From assembly GCF_009806575.1 (NCBI RefSeq), contig NZ_CP047095.1, positions 2,484,001 through 2,548,000 of the forward strand: a stretch of 64,000 nucleotides of DNA, read 5' to 3'. The notes under the pieces are model-generated. The model did not search any database. It saw only the letters and a list, made by a program, of their open reading frames with translations, and was not told the DNA's origin. Origin of the DNA: Rossellomorea marisflavi. Lineage in GTDB: Bacteria; Bacillota; Bacilli; Bacillales; Bacillaceae_B. Shown here one piece after another: positions 32,461 to 41,734 of this stretch (positions are counted from its first letter, which is position 1; every line of letters begins with the position of its first letter). The translations under genes and the position numbers were made by a program.

Positions 32461-32945
32461 CATTTACGTATGAAGATCTTGAACTCATAATCATAGGGAT
32501 TTTTTTCGTCTTTCAATCCCTTTTCCGATTCTACAAGGGTGAAATCATCCCAAGGGACTTCTGCCATATGGGTATCACCTTCGAAGGCGTGGTGGATCGT
32601 GGTCACATAGAGTTTATCCGCATAGGGCAGGAACTGCTCGTACACGTTGCTTCCACCGATGATGAACGTCTCCCCCTGCTTTTTATCAGCAAATGCCAAG
32701 ACCTCTTCCACGTGATGGAAGACCGTGCATTCATCATGGGTGAAAGAAGCATTCCTCGTCAGGATCACATTCTCCCTTCCAGGCAGCGGCTTGCCGAACG
32801 ATTCGAATGTCTTCCTTCCCATCACCACCGGATGACCCAGTGTCGTCCGTTTGAAGAACTTAAGATCTTCCGGTATGCGCCAAGGCAGGGCATTGTCCTT
32901 GCCGATCAACCCGTTTTCATCCATTGCCCAGATAAATGAAATCAT
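32460..32945 (-). CDS. dfrA: dihydrofolate reductase
   Basis: 161 residues. [32 protein letters not shown] (split: [24 protein letters not shown]), [11 protein letters not shown] and [13 protein letters not shown] are DHFR landmarks. The Asp in PEDL protonates the substrate. It reduces dihydrofolate to tetrahydrofolate with NADPH. Its start overlaps the thyA stop by 4 bases, coupling regeneration of folate to thymidylate synthesis. Trimethoprim target; no change suggesting resistance is evident. Confidence 0.97.
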   Translation of the reverse strand: MISFIWAMDENGLIGKDNALPWRIPEDLKFFKRTTLGHPVVMGRKTFESFGKPLPGRENVILTRNASFTHDECTVFHHVEEVLAFADKKQGETFIIGGSNVYEQFLPYADKLYVTTIHHAFEGDTHMAEVPWDDFTLVESEKGLKDEKNPYDYEFKIFIRK

Positions 32946-33736
32946 ACAGACACGACTCCTTTGATATGGGGATGCGGATCATACCCGCTCAAGGTGAAAT
33001 CTTCAAACCGGAATCCGAAGATATCCTTCACGTCAGGATTGATCTCGAGCTTCGGAAGAGGACGTGGCTCCCTTGTCAGCTGCAGGTTCACCTGTTCCAC
33101 ATGGTTCTGATAGATATGAACATCGCCGAATGTATGCACGAATTCACCCGGTTCGAGATCGCATACCTGAGCCACCATCATGGTAAGGAGGGCATACGAT
33201 GCAATGTTGAACGGGACACCGAGGAAGACATCGGCAGACCGCTGGTAGAGCTGACAGGACAGCTTGCCATCCGAGATGTAGAATTGGAACAAACAATGGC
33301 ACGGCGGTAGGGCCATGGAATCTACATCTGCTACGTTCCAAGCACTGACGATCATTCGTCTGGAGTCTGGATTATTCTTGATGGTGGTGATGAGGTTTTT
33401 AATCTGATCGATCGTTTTCCCATCTTTTCCAGGCCAAGATCTCCACTGATGGCCATAGACCGGTCCAAGCTCGCCGTTTTCATCGGCCCACTCATTCCAG
33501 ATCCTTACCCCGTTGTCCTGCAGATATTTCACATTGGTATCCCCATTCAGGAACCAGAGAAGTTCATGGATGATCGATTTGACGTGAAGCTTCTTCGTTG
33601 TAACGAGAGGAAACCCTTCCTGAAGATCGAATCTCATCTGATAGCCGAAGGTACTGATCGTACCCGTACCAGTCCTGTCCCCTTTTTCCGTACCATTATC
33701 AAGTACATGCCTGCATAAATCTAAATATTGTTTCAT
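32942..33736 (-). CDS. thyA: thymidylate synthase ThyA (short, 264-aa type)
   Basis: 264 residues, the E. coli/ThyB-like short class. [30 protein letters not shown], the catalytic [10 protein letters not shown] (Cys146), [20 protein letters not shown] and [10 protein letters not shown] are intact. It methylates dUMP to dTMP using methylene-tetrahydrofolate, releasing dihydrofolate for DfrA encoded next. It is the first gene of thyA-dfrA, as thyB-dfrA is in B. subtilis. Confidence 0.98.
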   Translation of the reverse strand: MKQYLDLCRHVLDNGTEKGDRTGTGTISTFGYQMRFDLQEGFPLVTTKKLHVKSIIHELLWFLNGDTNVKYLQDNGVRIWNEWADENGELGPVYGHQWRSWPGKDGKTIDQIKNLITTIKNNPDSRRMIVSAWNVADVDSMALPPCHCLFQFYISDGKLSCQLYQRSADVFLGVPFNIASYALLTMMVAQVCDLEPGEFVHTFGDVHIYQNHVEQVNLQLTREPRPLPKLEINPDVKDIFGFRFEDFTLSGYDPHPHIKGVVSV

Positions 33737-34117
33737 CTGTGATCACCTTCATATCTTATTGATTGGCCTTCGTCATCTTGACCGGTCCATAGCTGCAAAA
33801 GACTATTTTACCAGAAAGAACGAGAATATCATATGATGACGATCAGCGACACTTTATCAATAGTGTACATGATTGCTCTTCCCCCCACAATGCTTGCAAA
33901 GGGATCGGGTAAAGAAGCACGCCAAGATACCGTTTTATTCGTCCGGAAAATCACTTGAGTTAACATGGACCTCTATCATCCGGTTTCAGCAGGGATCAAG
34001 GAATATATCATTGTATGAATTCCATATCCCGTGTATGTGATCCTTCAGCATACTGAAGTTCCCCACCCGATTTCTTTACCTATGAATAAGAGTCGGGGAT
34101 CGGAGGACGGGCCCCGC
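33737..34117. other. intergenic region without a supported gene
   Basis: 381 bases between thyA and the Nudix gene (both leftward). A TAAAAT at 33808-33803 could be the thyA -10, without a clear -35. CTTCAGCATACTGAAG (34043-34058) is a small hairpin lacking a T-run. I see no reading frame with a ribosome site and no known RNA. Confidence 0.5.
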
Positions 34118-34603
34118 TTATATCCTTCTCTTGGATTTCACTTTAAATTCCGGCTTGGTTACGTAGTCCATATACTGAACGCTGCCCTCAAAATCTACAT
34201 AAGTCTGATAGCGCGTACGAAGGGCCGGGGTGGATATCAAGTTCATCACTTCCCCTTTATCGACCCAGCGTGCCTCTGATGTTTCATCCGATGTGGTGAA
34301 TTCACCGCCCAGGGGTTTGCAAACAAAATCAAACATCACTTTAGTAGGGACGATCTTCACCCCGCTATGTCCCTCATACGTGGCTGTATTCGAAAAAACG
34401 CCCACCAAATGGGAAACCATCACATCCATCCCGCTTTCTTCTTTAATTTCTCTTACCACTCCGTCGATCAGGTTTTCCCCGACCTCTATCTGACCTCCCG
34501 GAAACACCCACTGACCATCACGACGGGTTTTCACTAACAGAATCTCATCTTTCGCATTCTCAACAAAACCCGCAGCAGCAACAATATGCACCGGCATTTG
34601 CAT
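34118..34603 (-). CDS. Nudix hydrolase
   Basis: 161 residues. The Nudix box GGQIEVGENLIDGVVREIKEESG fits GX5EX7REUXEEXGU (here written in pieces: GGQIEVGE, VVREIKEESG), near residues 39-61. It hydrolyses a nucleoside diphosphate linked to another group; the substrate cannot be told. A C-terminal basic tail (KVKSKRR) follows. ATG 34603 has GGAGG eight bases upstream; longer in-frame starts would include that site. It stands alone between thyA and ypjP. Confidence 0.88.
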   Translation of the reverse strand: MQMPVHIVAAAGFVENAKDEILLVKTRRDGQWVFPGGQIEVGENLIDGVVREIKEESGMDVMVSHLVGVFSNTATYEGHSGVKIVPTKVMFDFVCKPLGGEFTTSDETSEARWVDKGEVMNLISTPALRTRYQTYVDFEGSVQYMDYVTKPEFKVKSKRRI

Positions 34604-34792
34604 CCCATTCTCCTCCAATAAACGTCCACCCTCCCTCGTTCCGTCAAAGGGAAATGGAAGTAGTGACTTACGCATACGATTCTTTTACCCACACCCGCCT
34701 TCGCGATGCCCCCCGGACCTATACCATTGTCATCCCTGTCACGGAGGATCCATTTTCAAGCAGGCATATGGGTTTCAACGTGAAAACACATA

Positions 34793-34822
34793 TAAAAAAA
34801 GCGCGATCATCGTGCATCGCGC
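34793..34822 (-). terminator. intrinsic terminator of ypjP
   Basis: GCGCGAT (34801-34807) pairs with ATCGCGC (34816-34822); leftward exit has seven or more T. It lies about 10 bases past the ypjP stop. Confidence 0.85.
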
Positions 34823-34831
34823 AACTTCCTA

Positions 34832-35422
34832 TTATGAAAGGCTCCTCCACTGCGGAGGCATATTCTTATTCCAATAGATGCTTCCAAGATCATGATGGGC
34901 CATGAATTGATCATGTGCAGTATGATAGTGGAAGTTGAAATAATATCCGTCTTTTGGCGGGTGATCCTTCCTTACATGAAACCGGATCACGTCTTTTCCG
35001 GTACGGCTGTCGTAAATGTGAAAGATTTTCTCCGTCTTGACGTATTCCGGCACCTCTGAAATGACAAGTGAGCTCAAGTCTTCATCAGGAAAATCAGTAG
35101 CGGTCCTTGCAATGGCTTTTTCAAGATTCGGAAGCACGACCGATCTGAATTCATCTTCGATCACAGGCTTGATTTTCGTGCCGAATTTTTCATAAGAATG
35201 AAGTTCAGCCTGAGCCATGATGGTTTCCAGGAAGGCCTCCCTTGAAAGGGTCCCTTCTTCTTCCACAGGATCTTCCGTACTCGATTCGAAGGTGGATGAT
35301 TTTCCGTTGCCTTTTGCAAGGGCGTGATTGTCCTCATTCAGGAATGGCTGGGTCGGGGAAACCAGACCGAATGTCAGGATGGATAATAGAATGAAAAACG
35401 ATTTTTTGATCCAGATCGACAT
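34832..35422 (-). CDS. ypjP: YpjP-like exported protein
   Basis: 196 residues. A signal-like hydrophobic N-terminus (IKKSFFILLSILTFGLV) is followed by a short acidic linker and a domain with HSYEKFGTKIKPVIEDEF, FHVRKDHPPKDGYYFNFHYH and AHHDLGSIYW. Size and position fit B. subtilis YpjP, located near thyB-dfrA. Its role is unknown; it is probably exported. ATG 35422 has GAAAGGA about nine bases upstream. Confidence 0.82.
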   Translation of the reverse strand: MSIWIKKSFFILLSILTFGLVSPTQPFLNEDNHALAKGNGKSSTFESSTEDPVEEEGTLSREAFLETIMAQAELHSYEKFGTKIKPVIEDEFRSVVLPNLEKAIARTATDFPDEDLSSLVISEVPEYVKTEKIFHIYDSRTGKDVIRFHVRKDHPPKDGYYFNFHYHTAHDQFMAHHDLGSIYWNKNMPPQWRSLS

Positions 35423-35645
35423 AGGGAACGTCCTTTCTTTTTTGGTAGCGTATATCGTCGTTGGTAGGGTCATTTTGTTTTTTTATTGGATGATCGTGCC
35501 CGCAGGATGAACGGGTCACAGACTGATTATCTATCATTATACTATCTTTTCTGAAAAAGTGGTGAAAAAGCTTTCATTTTCCGAGGATAACATGCTCCCG
35601 ATGTGGTAGTATAGGATTAGAAGTATGTGTAAAGGAGAGAAAAAG

Positions 35646-35723
35646 ATGGATACTGGCTTGATGATCAGCATTGGTTTTTTACTATTGTTAGGATATTTTT
35701 GCGTATTGGCCGTTACCGATTGA
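35646..35723 (+). CDS. 25-residue membrane peptide
   Basis: ATG 35646 has AAAGGAG eight bases upstream, an excellent site. The product is a short polar head (MDTG), one hydrophobic helix of about 18 residues (SIGFLLLLGYFCVLAV) and TD at the end. A strong bidirectional terminator starts 3 bases past the stop, so a complete small transcription unit is present. No family recognised. It could be a small subunit of a membrane complex or a toxin-like peptide; I see no antisense RNA gene. Confidence 0.6.
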   Translation: MDTGLMISIGFLLLLGYFCVLAVTD

Positions 35724-35725
35724 GT

Positions 35726-35767
35726 AAAAAAGGACCCGGAAGCATTGGCTTCCGGGTCCCTTTTTTT
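35726..35767. terminator. bidirectional intrinsic terminator
   Basis: AAAAAAGGACCCGGAAGC pairs with GCTTCCGGGTCCCTTTTTT (offset by one base). It serves the 25-residue gene and the convergent ypiP-like gene. Confidence 0.9.
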
Positions 35768-35775
35768 CCATTCCG

Positions 35776-36558
35776 TCATGGCAGATCGATAAAGCCATAG
35801 TGAAATTTCGATGAAGGTCTGATCAGGACCTTGAAGTGGTGTTCATCGAACAAAGTCGAACGGAAATGTTCTTTCAAGAGCACCCTCCTTTTCGCCACCC
35901 GTTTTGCTTCCTCCACCGTTTCATGGGTGAGCCGTTCATAATGGGCCCAGCTCCGGATCGGGTTGATACCTTGGGAATCGGTCAAGCCTTCTTCAAACAT
36001 GGGATCGAAGTAGACAACGTCGAAGGAGTCATCCGGCAGTTCCTTCAAGAAGGACTGTGACAGACCATCGATCACCTTGACCCTCCTCATGGCATCATTG
36101 AGCTCAGGCAGTGGGGATACCCACTCCTTCATTCCACGTTTGAGGATATGGGCGACATACGGATTGGCTTCGACTCCCGTTACAGATCCGGTCCGGCCGA
36201 CCACCGCGCTCGCGATGATGCTATCGGATGCGAGGCCCAATGTGCAGTCGAGCATGGTCATTCCCTTTTTCAATCCTGCCGCTTCAATGAACGGATCGGA
36301 TTCTCCCCTAAGGACTCTTTTGATCCGGAATGAAGCGGAGTTCGGATGGAAGAAGAAAGGCTGCTCACCCCTCCGATGAAGCTCATCCCGCTCTTTCCCC
36401 AGGACCAGACAGTCTGCCTGATGGAGGTTCATATAATTGGCGATGGACCTTTTCTTCCGTTCAATATAGGGGATCTGGAACTCCTCTGCAAGGGTTTTAG
36501 CCCTCAACTTGACGGATTCATCGGCCCTGCCAGAGGTTGTAACGAACATCTCTTCCAT
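35776..36558 (-). CDS. ypiP: RsmJ-like SAM methyltransferase, YpiP-like
   Basis: 260 residues. An N-terminal basic region (IPYIERKKRSI) precedes a class I methyltransferase core with LDCTLGLASDSIIAS (SAM-binding glycine motif), a VTGVEANPYVA acidic strand and the VVYFDPMFEE catalytic DPMF/DPPY-type motif. E. coli RsmJ methylates 16S rRNA G1516; the DPMF motif suggests a related N2-guanine target here. ATG 36558 (AGG eight bases before) is preferred to GTG 36567. In B. subtilis it lies between ilvD and ypjQ; ilvD is missing here. Confidence 0.82.
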   Translation of the reverse strand: MEEMFVTTSGRADESVKLRAKTLAEEFQIPYIERKKRSIANYMNLHQADCLVLGKERDELHRRGEQPFFFHPNSASFRIKRVLRGESDPFIEAAGLKKGMTMLDCTLGLASDSIIASAVVGRTGSVTGVEANPYVAHILKRGMKEWVSPLPELNDAMRRVKVIDGLSQSFLKELPDDSFDVVYFDPMFEEGLTDSQGINPIRSWAHYERLTHETVEEAKRVAKRRVLLKEHFRSTLFDEHHFKVLIRPSSKFHYGFIDLP

Positions 36559-36591
36559 TTGATTCACCTGTTTTCCTGATAAAGTCTCTAC

Positions 36592-36623
36592 ATAAAAAAG
36601 GACGGATGGCCAAATGCCATCCG
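36592..36623 (-). terminator. intrinsic terminator of brxA
   Basis: CGGATGGC (36603-36610) pairs with GCCATCCG (36616-36623); leftward exit TCCTTTTTTATG. Located just past the brxA stop. Confidence 0.85.
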
Positions 36624-36630
36624 CTGCCTT

Positions 36631-37062
36631 TTAGCAGTGTTGCTCGAACGCACCCGTCAAATTGGAGATGATGCTGCCGATATCATGGTCTTCGATTTCT
36701 TCACGAGGGATGAAATGGACGACTTCCTTTCCTTTCAGGAGTGCCATGGAAGGAGAGGACGGCTCATAGCCCTTGAAGTATTCGCGCATCTTCACCGTCG
36801 CTTCTTTGTCCTGTCCTGCAAATACCGTGACAAGATGATCCGGTGCCTTGTCATTCAATACCGATTGCGTCGCAGCCGGACGGGCAAGTCCTGCTGCACA
36901 TCCGCAAACCGAATTCACGACAACGAGGGTCGTTCCTTCCGCTGCTTCCATAAAGGTTTCTACTTCCTCTTCATCCTTCAATTCTTTGAATCCTGCTCCA
37001 GTCAGCTCTTGTCTCATAGGCTGTACAAGCTGCCTCATATATTCTTCATATGCCATTGACAT
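36631..37062 (-). CDS. brxA: bacilliredoxin BrxA/YphP
   Basis: 143 residues, UPF0403/DUF1094 thioredoxin-like fold. The redox motif CGC (Cys53, Cys55) is in VVNSVCGCAAGLARPA. Bacilliredoxins remove bacillithiol from S-bacillithiolated proteins after oxidative stress. The C-terminal half ends in GAFEQHC. It lies 17 bases downstream of ypgR in the same direction, as yphP lies beside ypgR in B. subtilis, so BrxA is preferred to the paralogue BrxB. Confidence 0.92.
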   Translation of the reverse strand: MSMAYEEYMRQLVQPMRQELTGAGFKELKDEEEVETFMEAAEGTTLVVVNSVCGCAAGLARPAATQSVLNDKAPDHLVTVFAGQDKEATVKMREYFKGYEPSSPSMALLKGKEVVHFIPREEIEDHDIGSIISNLTGAFEQHC

Positions 37063-37078
37063 AATGTCATCATCCTTT

Positions 37079-38197
37079 CTAGTCTTTTTGTGAACGGGCT
37101 TCGGTCATTTGCTTCCAAACGGATCCTTTGGCTTCTTCTCCGCCTTCAATCCTCTCGATGGCCATCTTCACCTGCAGCCTTACTTCGAACTCTGGATCAT
37201 GTTCTGCATCCTTCAGTCCACCGAGTGCGCTCTCATCACCGACTTCATACAGATACATGGCGGCACGCCAACGGACCAGCTTGCTCTTATCTTTGAGGGC
37301 GAGTGTCATGACCGGAATTGCCTGGGTGAATCCGAGATCCGAAAGACAATCGCCCGCCGTGCGCCTGACAGACACAGATGAGTCCTCCAGTCCTTTATAT
37401 AAAAGGGGAAGGACTTTTTCGTCCTCGATCATCCCTGCATAGACGACGGCAAGCCTGCGGATCGACACTTTCTCATCGTCCAGTGCCTTTTCCAGGAGGG
37501 GAAGGTCTTCAACTGTCGGATCTTCCATTGCATCAAGACGCTCATAGCGAATTTTCCAATCCGCATCTTCAAGATCAGCAAGAGTGAGCTTACGTCTTTT
37601 CCTCGGCTCGGGGATGGTGGTATCACCAGCCTGCTCGACCAGTTCCTTCAGGCGTCTTTCAGGGAAGGCGGCCTGTAGTTCATCGATTACCTGGGCCCCG
37701 ATTTCCTCCAGGTCACCGTACCGGACACCATAGTCCTTCCATTTCCGGAGCAGGACGACATTGTCCCCTTCTTTTTGGGCCTGACCGATGGCCTCGATAT
37801 AGGCTTCCGGAAGAGAGAAGCGTTTTTCAGCTTCCCCGTCCGTCAGCTTGACCTGCATCGGGATTCCTTTGAACATCTGTACGGACACATTGACCTCTCC
37901 GAAATGTTCTTCCATTTCCCCCGATTCCGACTGGGCTCCTTCTTCACCAAAAGCCTGTCTTACTTCTGATAGAAGGGACTGCCAGTCATATTTGGCATTC
38001 CGTTCAACGGCAAGGAAATCCGCGACATGATAGACCCCTTTGATCCCTTCTATGGAAAGGATGGTTTTGATGACGGGAGGTGCCCCGTCCGCCTGGTCCT
38101 TTTTATAATTATTGCTCCGGCCCGCCTTCAATTCTTCGTCGAGAAGAACCTTCATCGTATTCGGACTCGGAGTCGGTTCGATCGAGAGTATCCTCAC
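37079..38197 (-). CDS. ypgR: conserved virulence factor C-like protein, YpgR
   Basis: 372 residues. An N-terminal Nfu/NifU-N-like domain (ILSIEPTPSPNTMKVLL, FLAVERNAKYDWQSLL) is followed by HEAT repeats (about 215-345: VSIRRLAVVYAGM, VSVRRTAGDCLSDLG, LVRWRAAMYLYEVG). This is the YpgR/CvfC family; in Staphylococcus aureus cvfC affects virulence expression. The Nfu-like head and HEAT tail suggest a protein scaffold, perhaps linked to Fe-S assembly (inference). GTG 38197 follows AAGGGGAG. It is transcribed with brxA. Confidence 0.9.
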   Translation of the reverse strand: MRILSIEPTPSPNTMKVLLDEELKAGRSNNYKKDQADGAPPVIKTILSIEGIKGVYHVADFLAVERNAKYDWQSLLSEVRQAFGEEGAQSESGEMEEHFGEVNVSVQMFKGIPMQVKLTDGEAEKRFSLPEAYIEAIGQAQKEGDNVVLLRKWKDYGVRYGDLEEIGAQVIDELQAAFPERRLKELVEQAGDTTIPEPRKRRKLTLADLEDADWKIRYERLDAMEDPTVEDLPLLEKALDDEKVSIRRLAVVYAGMIEDEKVLPLLYKGLEDSSVSVRRTAGDCLSDLGFTQAIPVMTLALKDKSKLVRWRAAMYLYEVGDESALGGLKDAEHDPEFEVRLQVKMAIERIEGGEEAKGSVWKQMTEARSQKD

Positions 38198-38268
38198 TGT
38201 ATGCTCCCCTTTCTCAAGATCTTTTCCTCATTTTATCATAACGTGTGCTTTCCGCTAAATGATCGGTC

Positions 38269-40146
38269 CTACTCGGCGAATTCGGACAGATAGCTCCAGC
38301 GCTCGATAAGGTGTTCTAGCTGTTCGTTGAGCTTGGCACTCTCGTCCATAAGCTGTTGTGCTTTCGTGAAATCACTGCCGATTCCCTGAAGTTCCATATT
38401 GACCTGTTCGATCCTTGATTCGATGTCCGCCATCTTGTCTTCCAGCTCATCCCATTCCCTTTTTTCCATATAGGATAGGCGTTTCTTCTCTTTCTGGACT
38501 GCCTGGGGAGCCGGTTCCTTCTTCGTGGCCTGGGGTTTGACGGCTGCCTGCTGAGATCGTTCAAGGTATTCGGTATATTCCCCTATATAGGAATCGATGC
38601 TTCCCTGCCCGTTGAAGATCAAGAGCTCTCTTGCCGTCTTGTCAAGGAAATAGCGATCATGTGATACGGTGATGACCACGCCGGTAAATTCATGGATATA
38701 ATCCTCTAGGACCGTCAATGTTTCCGTATCAAGGTCATTCGTCGGCTCATCCAGAAGCAGGACATTGGGTTTCCCCATGAGGAGCCTCAAAAGGAACAGT
38801 CTCCTCTTCTCTCCACCGGAAAGCTTCCGTATCAGGGTCCCATGGGTGCTCATCGGGAACAGGAACCGCTCGAGCATGGATGTGACTGAAATTTGCTCAC
38901 CCTTATCGGTGGTCACGTACTCCCCAGCCTCCCTGAGATATTCGATCATCCTCATGTTTTCATCAAGTTCTTCATGTTCTTGCGTATAATAGGCAATCTT
39001 TACGGTTTGACCGGTCATAAGTTCACCGGAGGTCAACTCCTCGCGGCCGGCAAGGATGTTCAGGAGCGTGGACTTGCCGCTGCCGTTTTTCCCGACAATC
39101 CCGATCCGGTCCTTGGGCTTGATGAGCCGGTTGTATCCGTCAAGGATGACATTCCCCTGGAAGGTCTTCACAGCATCCTTCAATTCGAATACCTGCTTCC
39201 CGAGGCGGTCACCGCCGATGGAAACCTCCATCTCCTGATTTCTAGTGCCTGATCCCTTCGCATCCTCCAGTTCATCAAAGCGCTGGATGCGTGCTTTTTG
39301 CTTGGTGGAACGGGCCTTTGCGCCCCTCCTCATCCAGGCAAGCTCACGGCGGTAGAGGTTGTTCTGCTTGATTGACTGTTGCCGTTCATTTTCTTCCCGG
39401 ACGGCTTTGGCTTCGATGAAGTCGGCATAGTTCCCTTTATAATGGAACAGCTTCCCGCCATCCAGTTCAAAGATGCGATTCGTGACCGCGTCAAGGAAAT
39501 AGCGGTCATGTGTAACCAACAGGACCGATCCATTGTATCTGCCCAGGTAATCTTCCAGCCATTTGATGGACTGATAGTCGAGATGGTTCGTCGGCTCGTC
39601 CAAAATGAGAAGGTCCGGGGTCTCGATTAGCACTCCGGCTAGTGCGACACGCTTCTTCTGCCCACCGGATAATTCCCCCATGCGCTTGGAGAACTCGGTG
39701 ATGCCGAGCTTGGTCAGAATCGCTTTGGCTTCTGCACTCGCTTCCCAGGCATTCAGAGTATCCATCTCTTTCTGTGCGTTCATGAATTCAGACTGGATCC
39801 CTTCATTTTCATAGCCGTTTTCCATTTGGAGGAGGGCCGATTCGTATCTCCTCATGGCCTTCATCACAGCGGCCTCCCCTTTGAAGATCTGCTGAAGGAC
39901 CGACAGATCAGGATCGAAGGATGGATCTTGAGGAAGATACGCGATCCTGTAGTCATTCGGCTTCATGATTTCGCCTGAATCACCTTCTTCTATGCCGGCA
40001 ATCAGTTTCAACAGACTCGACTTACCCGTTCCATTGACGCCGATGAGGCCGACGCGCTCCCTTTCTGCAATGGAGAAGGAGATCGCATTGAAGATCGTCT
40101 TCTCCCCATATGTTTTCGACAGGTGTTCTCCTGTAATCATTCTCAT
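38269..40146 (-). CDS. ABC-F ATPase (Uup/YfmR type)
   Basis: 625 residues: two ATP-binding cassettes without membrane domains. Walker A motifs GVNGTGKSSLL and GKNGSGKSTLL, signatures LSGGQKKR and LSGGEKRR, and Walker B LILDEPTNHLD and LLLDEPTNDLD are all present. A coiled-coil C-terminal domain (after about 540; rich in Lys/Glu) matches Uup/YfmR. Such proteins bind the ribosomal E-site; YfmR and Uup help with stalled or problematic translation. ATG 40146 overlaps the upstream ypgQ stop. Resistance-type (ARE) ABC-F proteins are less likely given this length and tail. Confidence 0.9.
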   Translation of the reverse strand: MRMITGEHLSKTYGEKTIFNAISFSIAERERVGLIGVNGTGKSSLLKLIAGIEEGDSGEIMKPNDYRIAYLPQDPSFDPDLSVLQQIFKGEAAVMKAMRRYESALLQMENGYENEGIQSEFMNAQKEMDTLNAWEASAEAKAILTKLGITEFSKRMGELSGGQKKRVALAGVLIETPDLLILDEPTNHLDYQSIKWLEDYLGRYNGSVLLVTHDRYFLDAVTNRIFELDGGKLFHYKGNYADFIEAKAVREENERQQSIKQNNLYRRELAWMRRGAKARSTKQKARIQRFDELEDAKGSGTRNQEMEVSIGGDRLGKQVFELKDAVKTFQGNVILDGYNRLIKPKDRIGIVGKNGSGKSTLLNILAGREELTSGELMTGQTVKIAYYTQEHEELDENMRMIEYLREAGEYVTTDKGEQISVTSMLERFLFPMSTHGTLIRKLSGGEKRRLFLLRLLMGKPNVLLLDEPTNDLDTETLTVLEDYIHEFTGVVITVSHDRYFLDKTARELLIFNGQGSIDSYIGEYTEYLERSQQAAVKPQATKKEPAPQAVQKEKKRLSYMEKREWDELEDKMADIESRIEQVNMELQGIGSDFTKAQQLMDESAKLNEQLEHLIERWSYLSEFAE

Positions 40147-40781
40147 TGTGGACCATTCCATTCTATAGTGAATTGCCTGATGAAGTCTTTCATGACTGCA
40201 TGGCGCTCTTCTGCGAGGCGTTTTCCCGTCGGTGTCAGCATTAGGTCTTTCAACTTGAACAGTTTCTCATGGAAATGATTGATGCTTGTGGAAGGATCAT
40301 TCCTGTATTCATCGTTCGTCATTCGCTCCCTGACGGGAAGATCGGGAAGATGGATGGGTTGGCCCTTCCACCCTCCATAGGCGAAAACCCTTGAAATGCC
40401 GATTGCACCCATGGCATCAAGACGGTCTGCATCCCTGAGCACCTTTGCTTCAGGTAATACGGGGTCATCGGTGCTTCCACCTTTGAACCCCATGGAGTGT
40501 ATCACTTCCCGGATCGTCTCCAAGGTCTCTATTGTAACAGGCAACTGACGGAGCCACCCCTCAAGCTTCCTTGTTCCTTCACCGAGTGTCGGATTGAGCT
40601 TTTCGTCGGCCACGTCGTGGAGGATCGCCGCCCACTCTAAGACGTCTCGATCTCCAATTTGGTCTTCTTCTGCTATGTATAAAGCGAGCTTCCTCACGCG
40701 CTCAAGATGATGCCAGTCATGACCACCAGGGTCGAGACCATACGTCCGGCGCATCTGTTCCATCAGATCAAGCTTATTCAA
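40143..40781 (-). CDS. ypgQ: HD-domain phosphohydrolase, YpgQ-like
   Basis: 212 residues. The metal-binding HD motif HDWHHLERV, ILHDVADEK and a later DADRLDAMGAIG are intact. Such HD hydrolases act on nucleotides; B. subtilis YpgQ is a manganese-dependent pyrophosphohydrolase. A TTG at 40781 (AAAGGTG eight bases upstream) is chosen; the long open extension to 40931 overlaps the degV gene and its terminator, and lacks a ribosome site. The stop overlaps the ABC-F start (translational coupling). Confidence 0.87.
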   Translation of the reverse strand: MNKLDLMEQMRRTYGLDPGGHDWHHLERVRKLALYIAEEDQIGDRDVLEWAAILHDVADEKLNPTLGEGTRKLEGWLRQLPVTIETLETIREVIHSMGFKGGSTDDPVLPEAKVLRDADRLDAMGAIGISRVFAYGGWKGQPIHLPDLPVRERMTNDEYRNDPSTSINHFHEKLFKLKDLMLTPTGKRLAEERHAVMKDFIRQFTIEWNGPQ

Positions 40782-40831
40782 AACCCTCACACCTTTCACC
40801 CCATTGTACCAATTTCCCCTTCCCATTTGAA

Positions 40832-40864
40832 GAAAAAGAGCGGAAGGCTTAAGCCTTTCCGCTC
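40832..40864 (-). terminator. intrinsic terminator overlapping the degV-family stop
   Basis: GAGCGGAAAGGCTT pairs with AAGCCTTCCGCTC (one bulged base) and is followed leftward by TTTTTCTTC. The gene's last codons form part of the stem. Confidence 0.85.
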
Positions 40865-41694
40865 CCAATTTCCTCGTACCAGCTGATCCCAAGTGTATCC
40901 GAGCCCGCATGAATCCCGATAACGGCAGCAAGGGGATAGGGAGAGAAGTGAATCTTGGGAAATTCCTCCCTGAGTTCCTCCATCCACTTGTTGGCTTCCT
41001 CCCTGTTCAATCCATAGAGGATGAATGCCTCCCTGACATTGGAAGCAGAGAGCCGTTCTTTCATAAGGGCAAGGCCCTTCCGGTGATTCCTTACCCGTTG
41101 ATCGACGGAAAGCTTCCCGTCACGGATGCTGAGAAGAGGTTTGATGTGAAGCATGCTTCCGAGAAAAAAACTGAGGCCGCTCATCCTTCCGCTCCTATGA
41201 AGCTGTTCAAGACTTCCCACCATCACAAACGTCCTTGACTGTGCAGCTCTTTCTTCAAGGCGGGTTTTGATCTCTTCATGCGAGACACCCTCCCGGTCAA
41301 GGTCCTGCCCATAACAGATGAGATCCGTCAGAGGATAGGATAGGATCTTGGAATCCACGCAGTAGATGGCTGGGAAATCCTCTTTCATCAGATCCGCCGC
41401 CTGGACCGCCGAAGCATACGTGCCGCTGAAATGGGATGAAACATGTACAGAGAAGATGGCATCATGATCTTTAGCCAATTCCTCATACAAAGAGGCAAAT
41501 GTCCCGATGGACGGCTGGGAGGTCTTGCCGGCCACCCGTTCCTCCTCCAGCTTTTCGTATAACCCTTCCAGCGTCAGGTCTACTCCATCCAAATATTCAC
41601 GATCCCCAAAGCTGATATGCATGGGAACCACATGGAAGTCTTCAATGCCATCCCCCACAAATGCTGTGCTGTCTGTCACCCAGGCCACTTTCAT
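40849..41694 (-). CDS. DegV family protein, second copy
   Basis: 281 residues. VAWVTDSTAFVGDG, a KTSQPSIGTFASLYEEL segment, HVSSHFSGTYASAVQAADLM and LHRSGRMSGLSFFLGSMLHIKP identify a DegV/FakB-type fatty-acid-binding protein. It diverges from the copy at 30310 and probably binds a different fatty acid. ATG 41694. The stop is embedded in its terminator hairpin, so expression is separate from ypgQ. Confidence 0.92.
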   Translation of the reverse strand: MKVAWVTDSTAFVGDGIEDFHVVPMHISFGDREYLDGVDLTLEGLYEKLEEERVAGKTSQPSIGTFASLYEELAKDHDAIFSVHVSSHFSGTYASAVQAADLMKEDFPAIYCVDSKILSYPLTDLICYGQDLDREGVSHEEIKTRLEERAAQSRTFVMVGSLEQLHRSGRMSGLSFFLGSMLHIKPLLSIRDGKLSVDQRVRNHRKGLALMKERLSASNVREAFILYGLNREEANKWMEELREEFPKIHFSPYPLAAVIGIHAGSDTLGISWYEEIGSGKA

Positions 41695-41734
41695 CTGGAC
41701 GACCCCCTTTTTCCCTACTATATGTGAATTCCTT

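Noticed and set aside
40782..40931. Long N-terminal extension of the ypgQ-like protein
   Set aside because: It would overlap the degV gene and its terminator hairpin and has no ribosome site.
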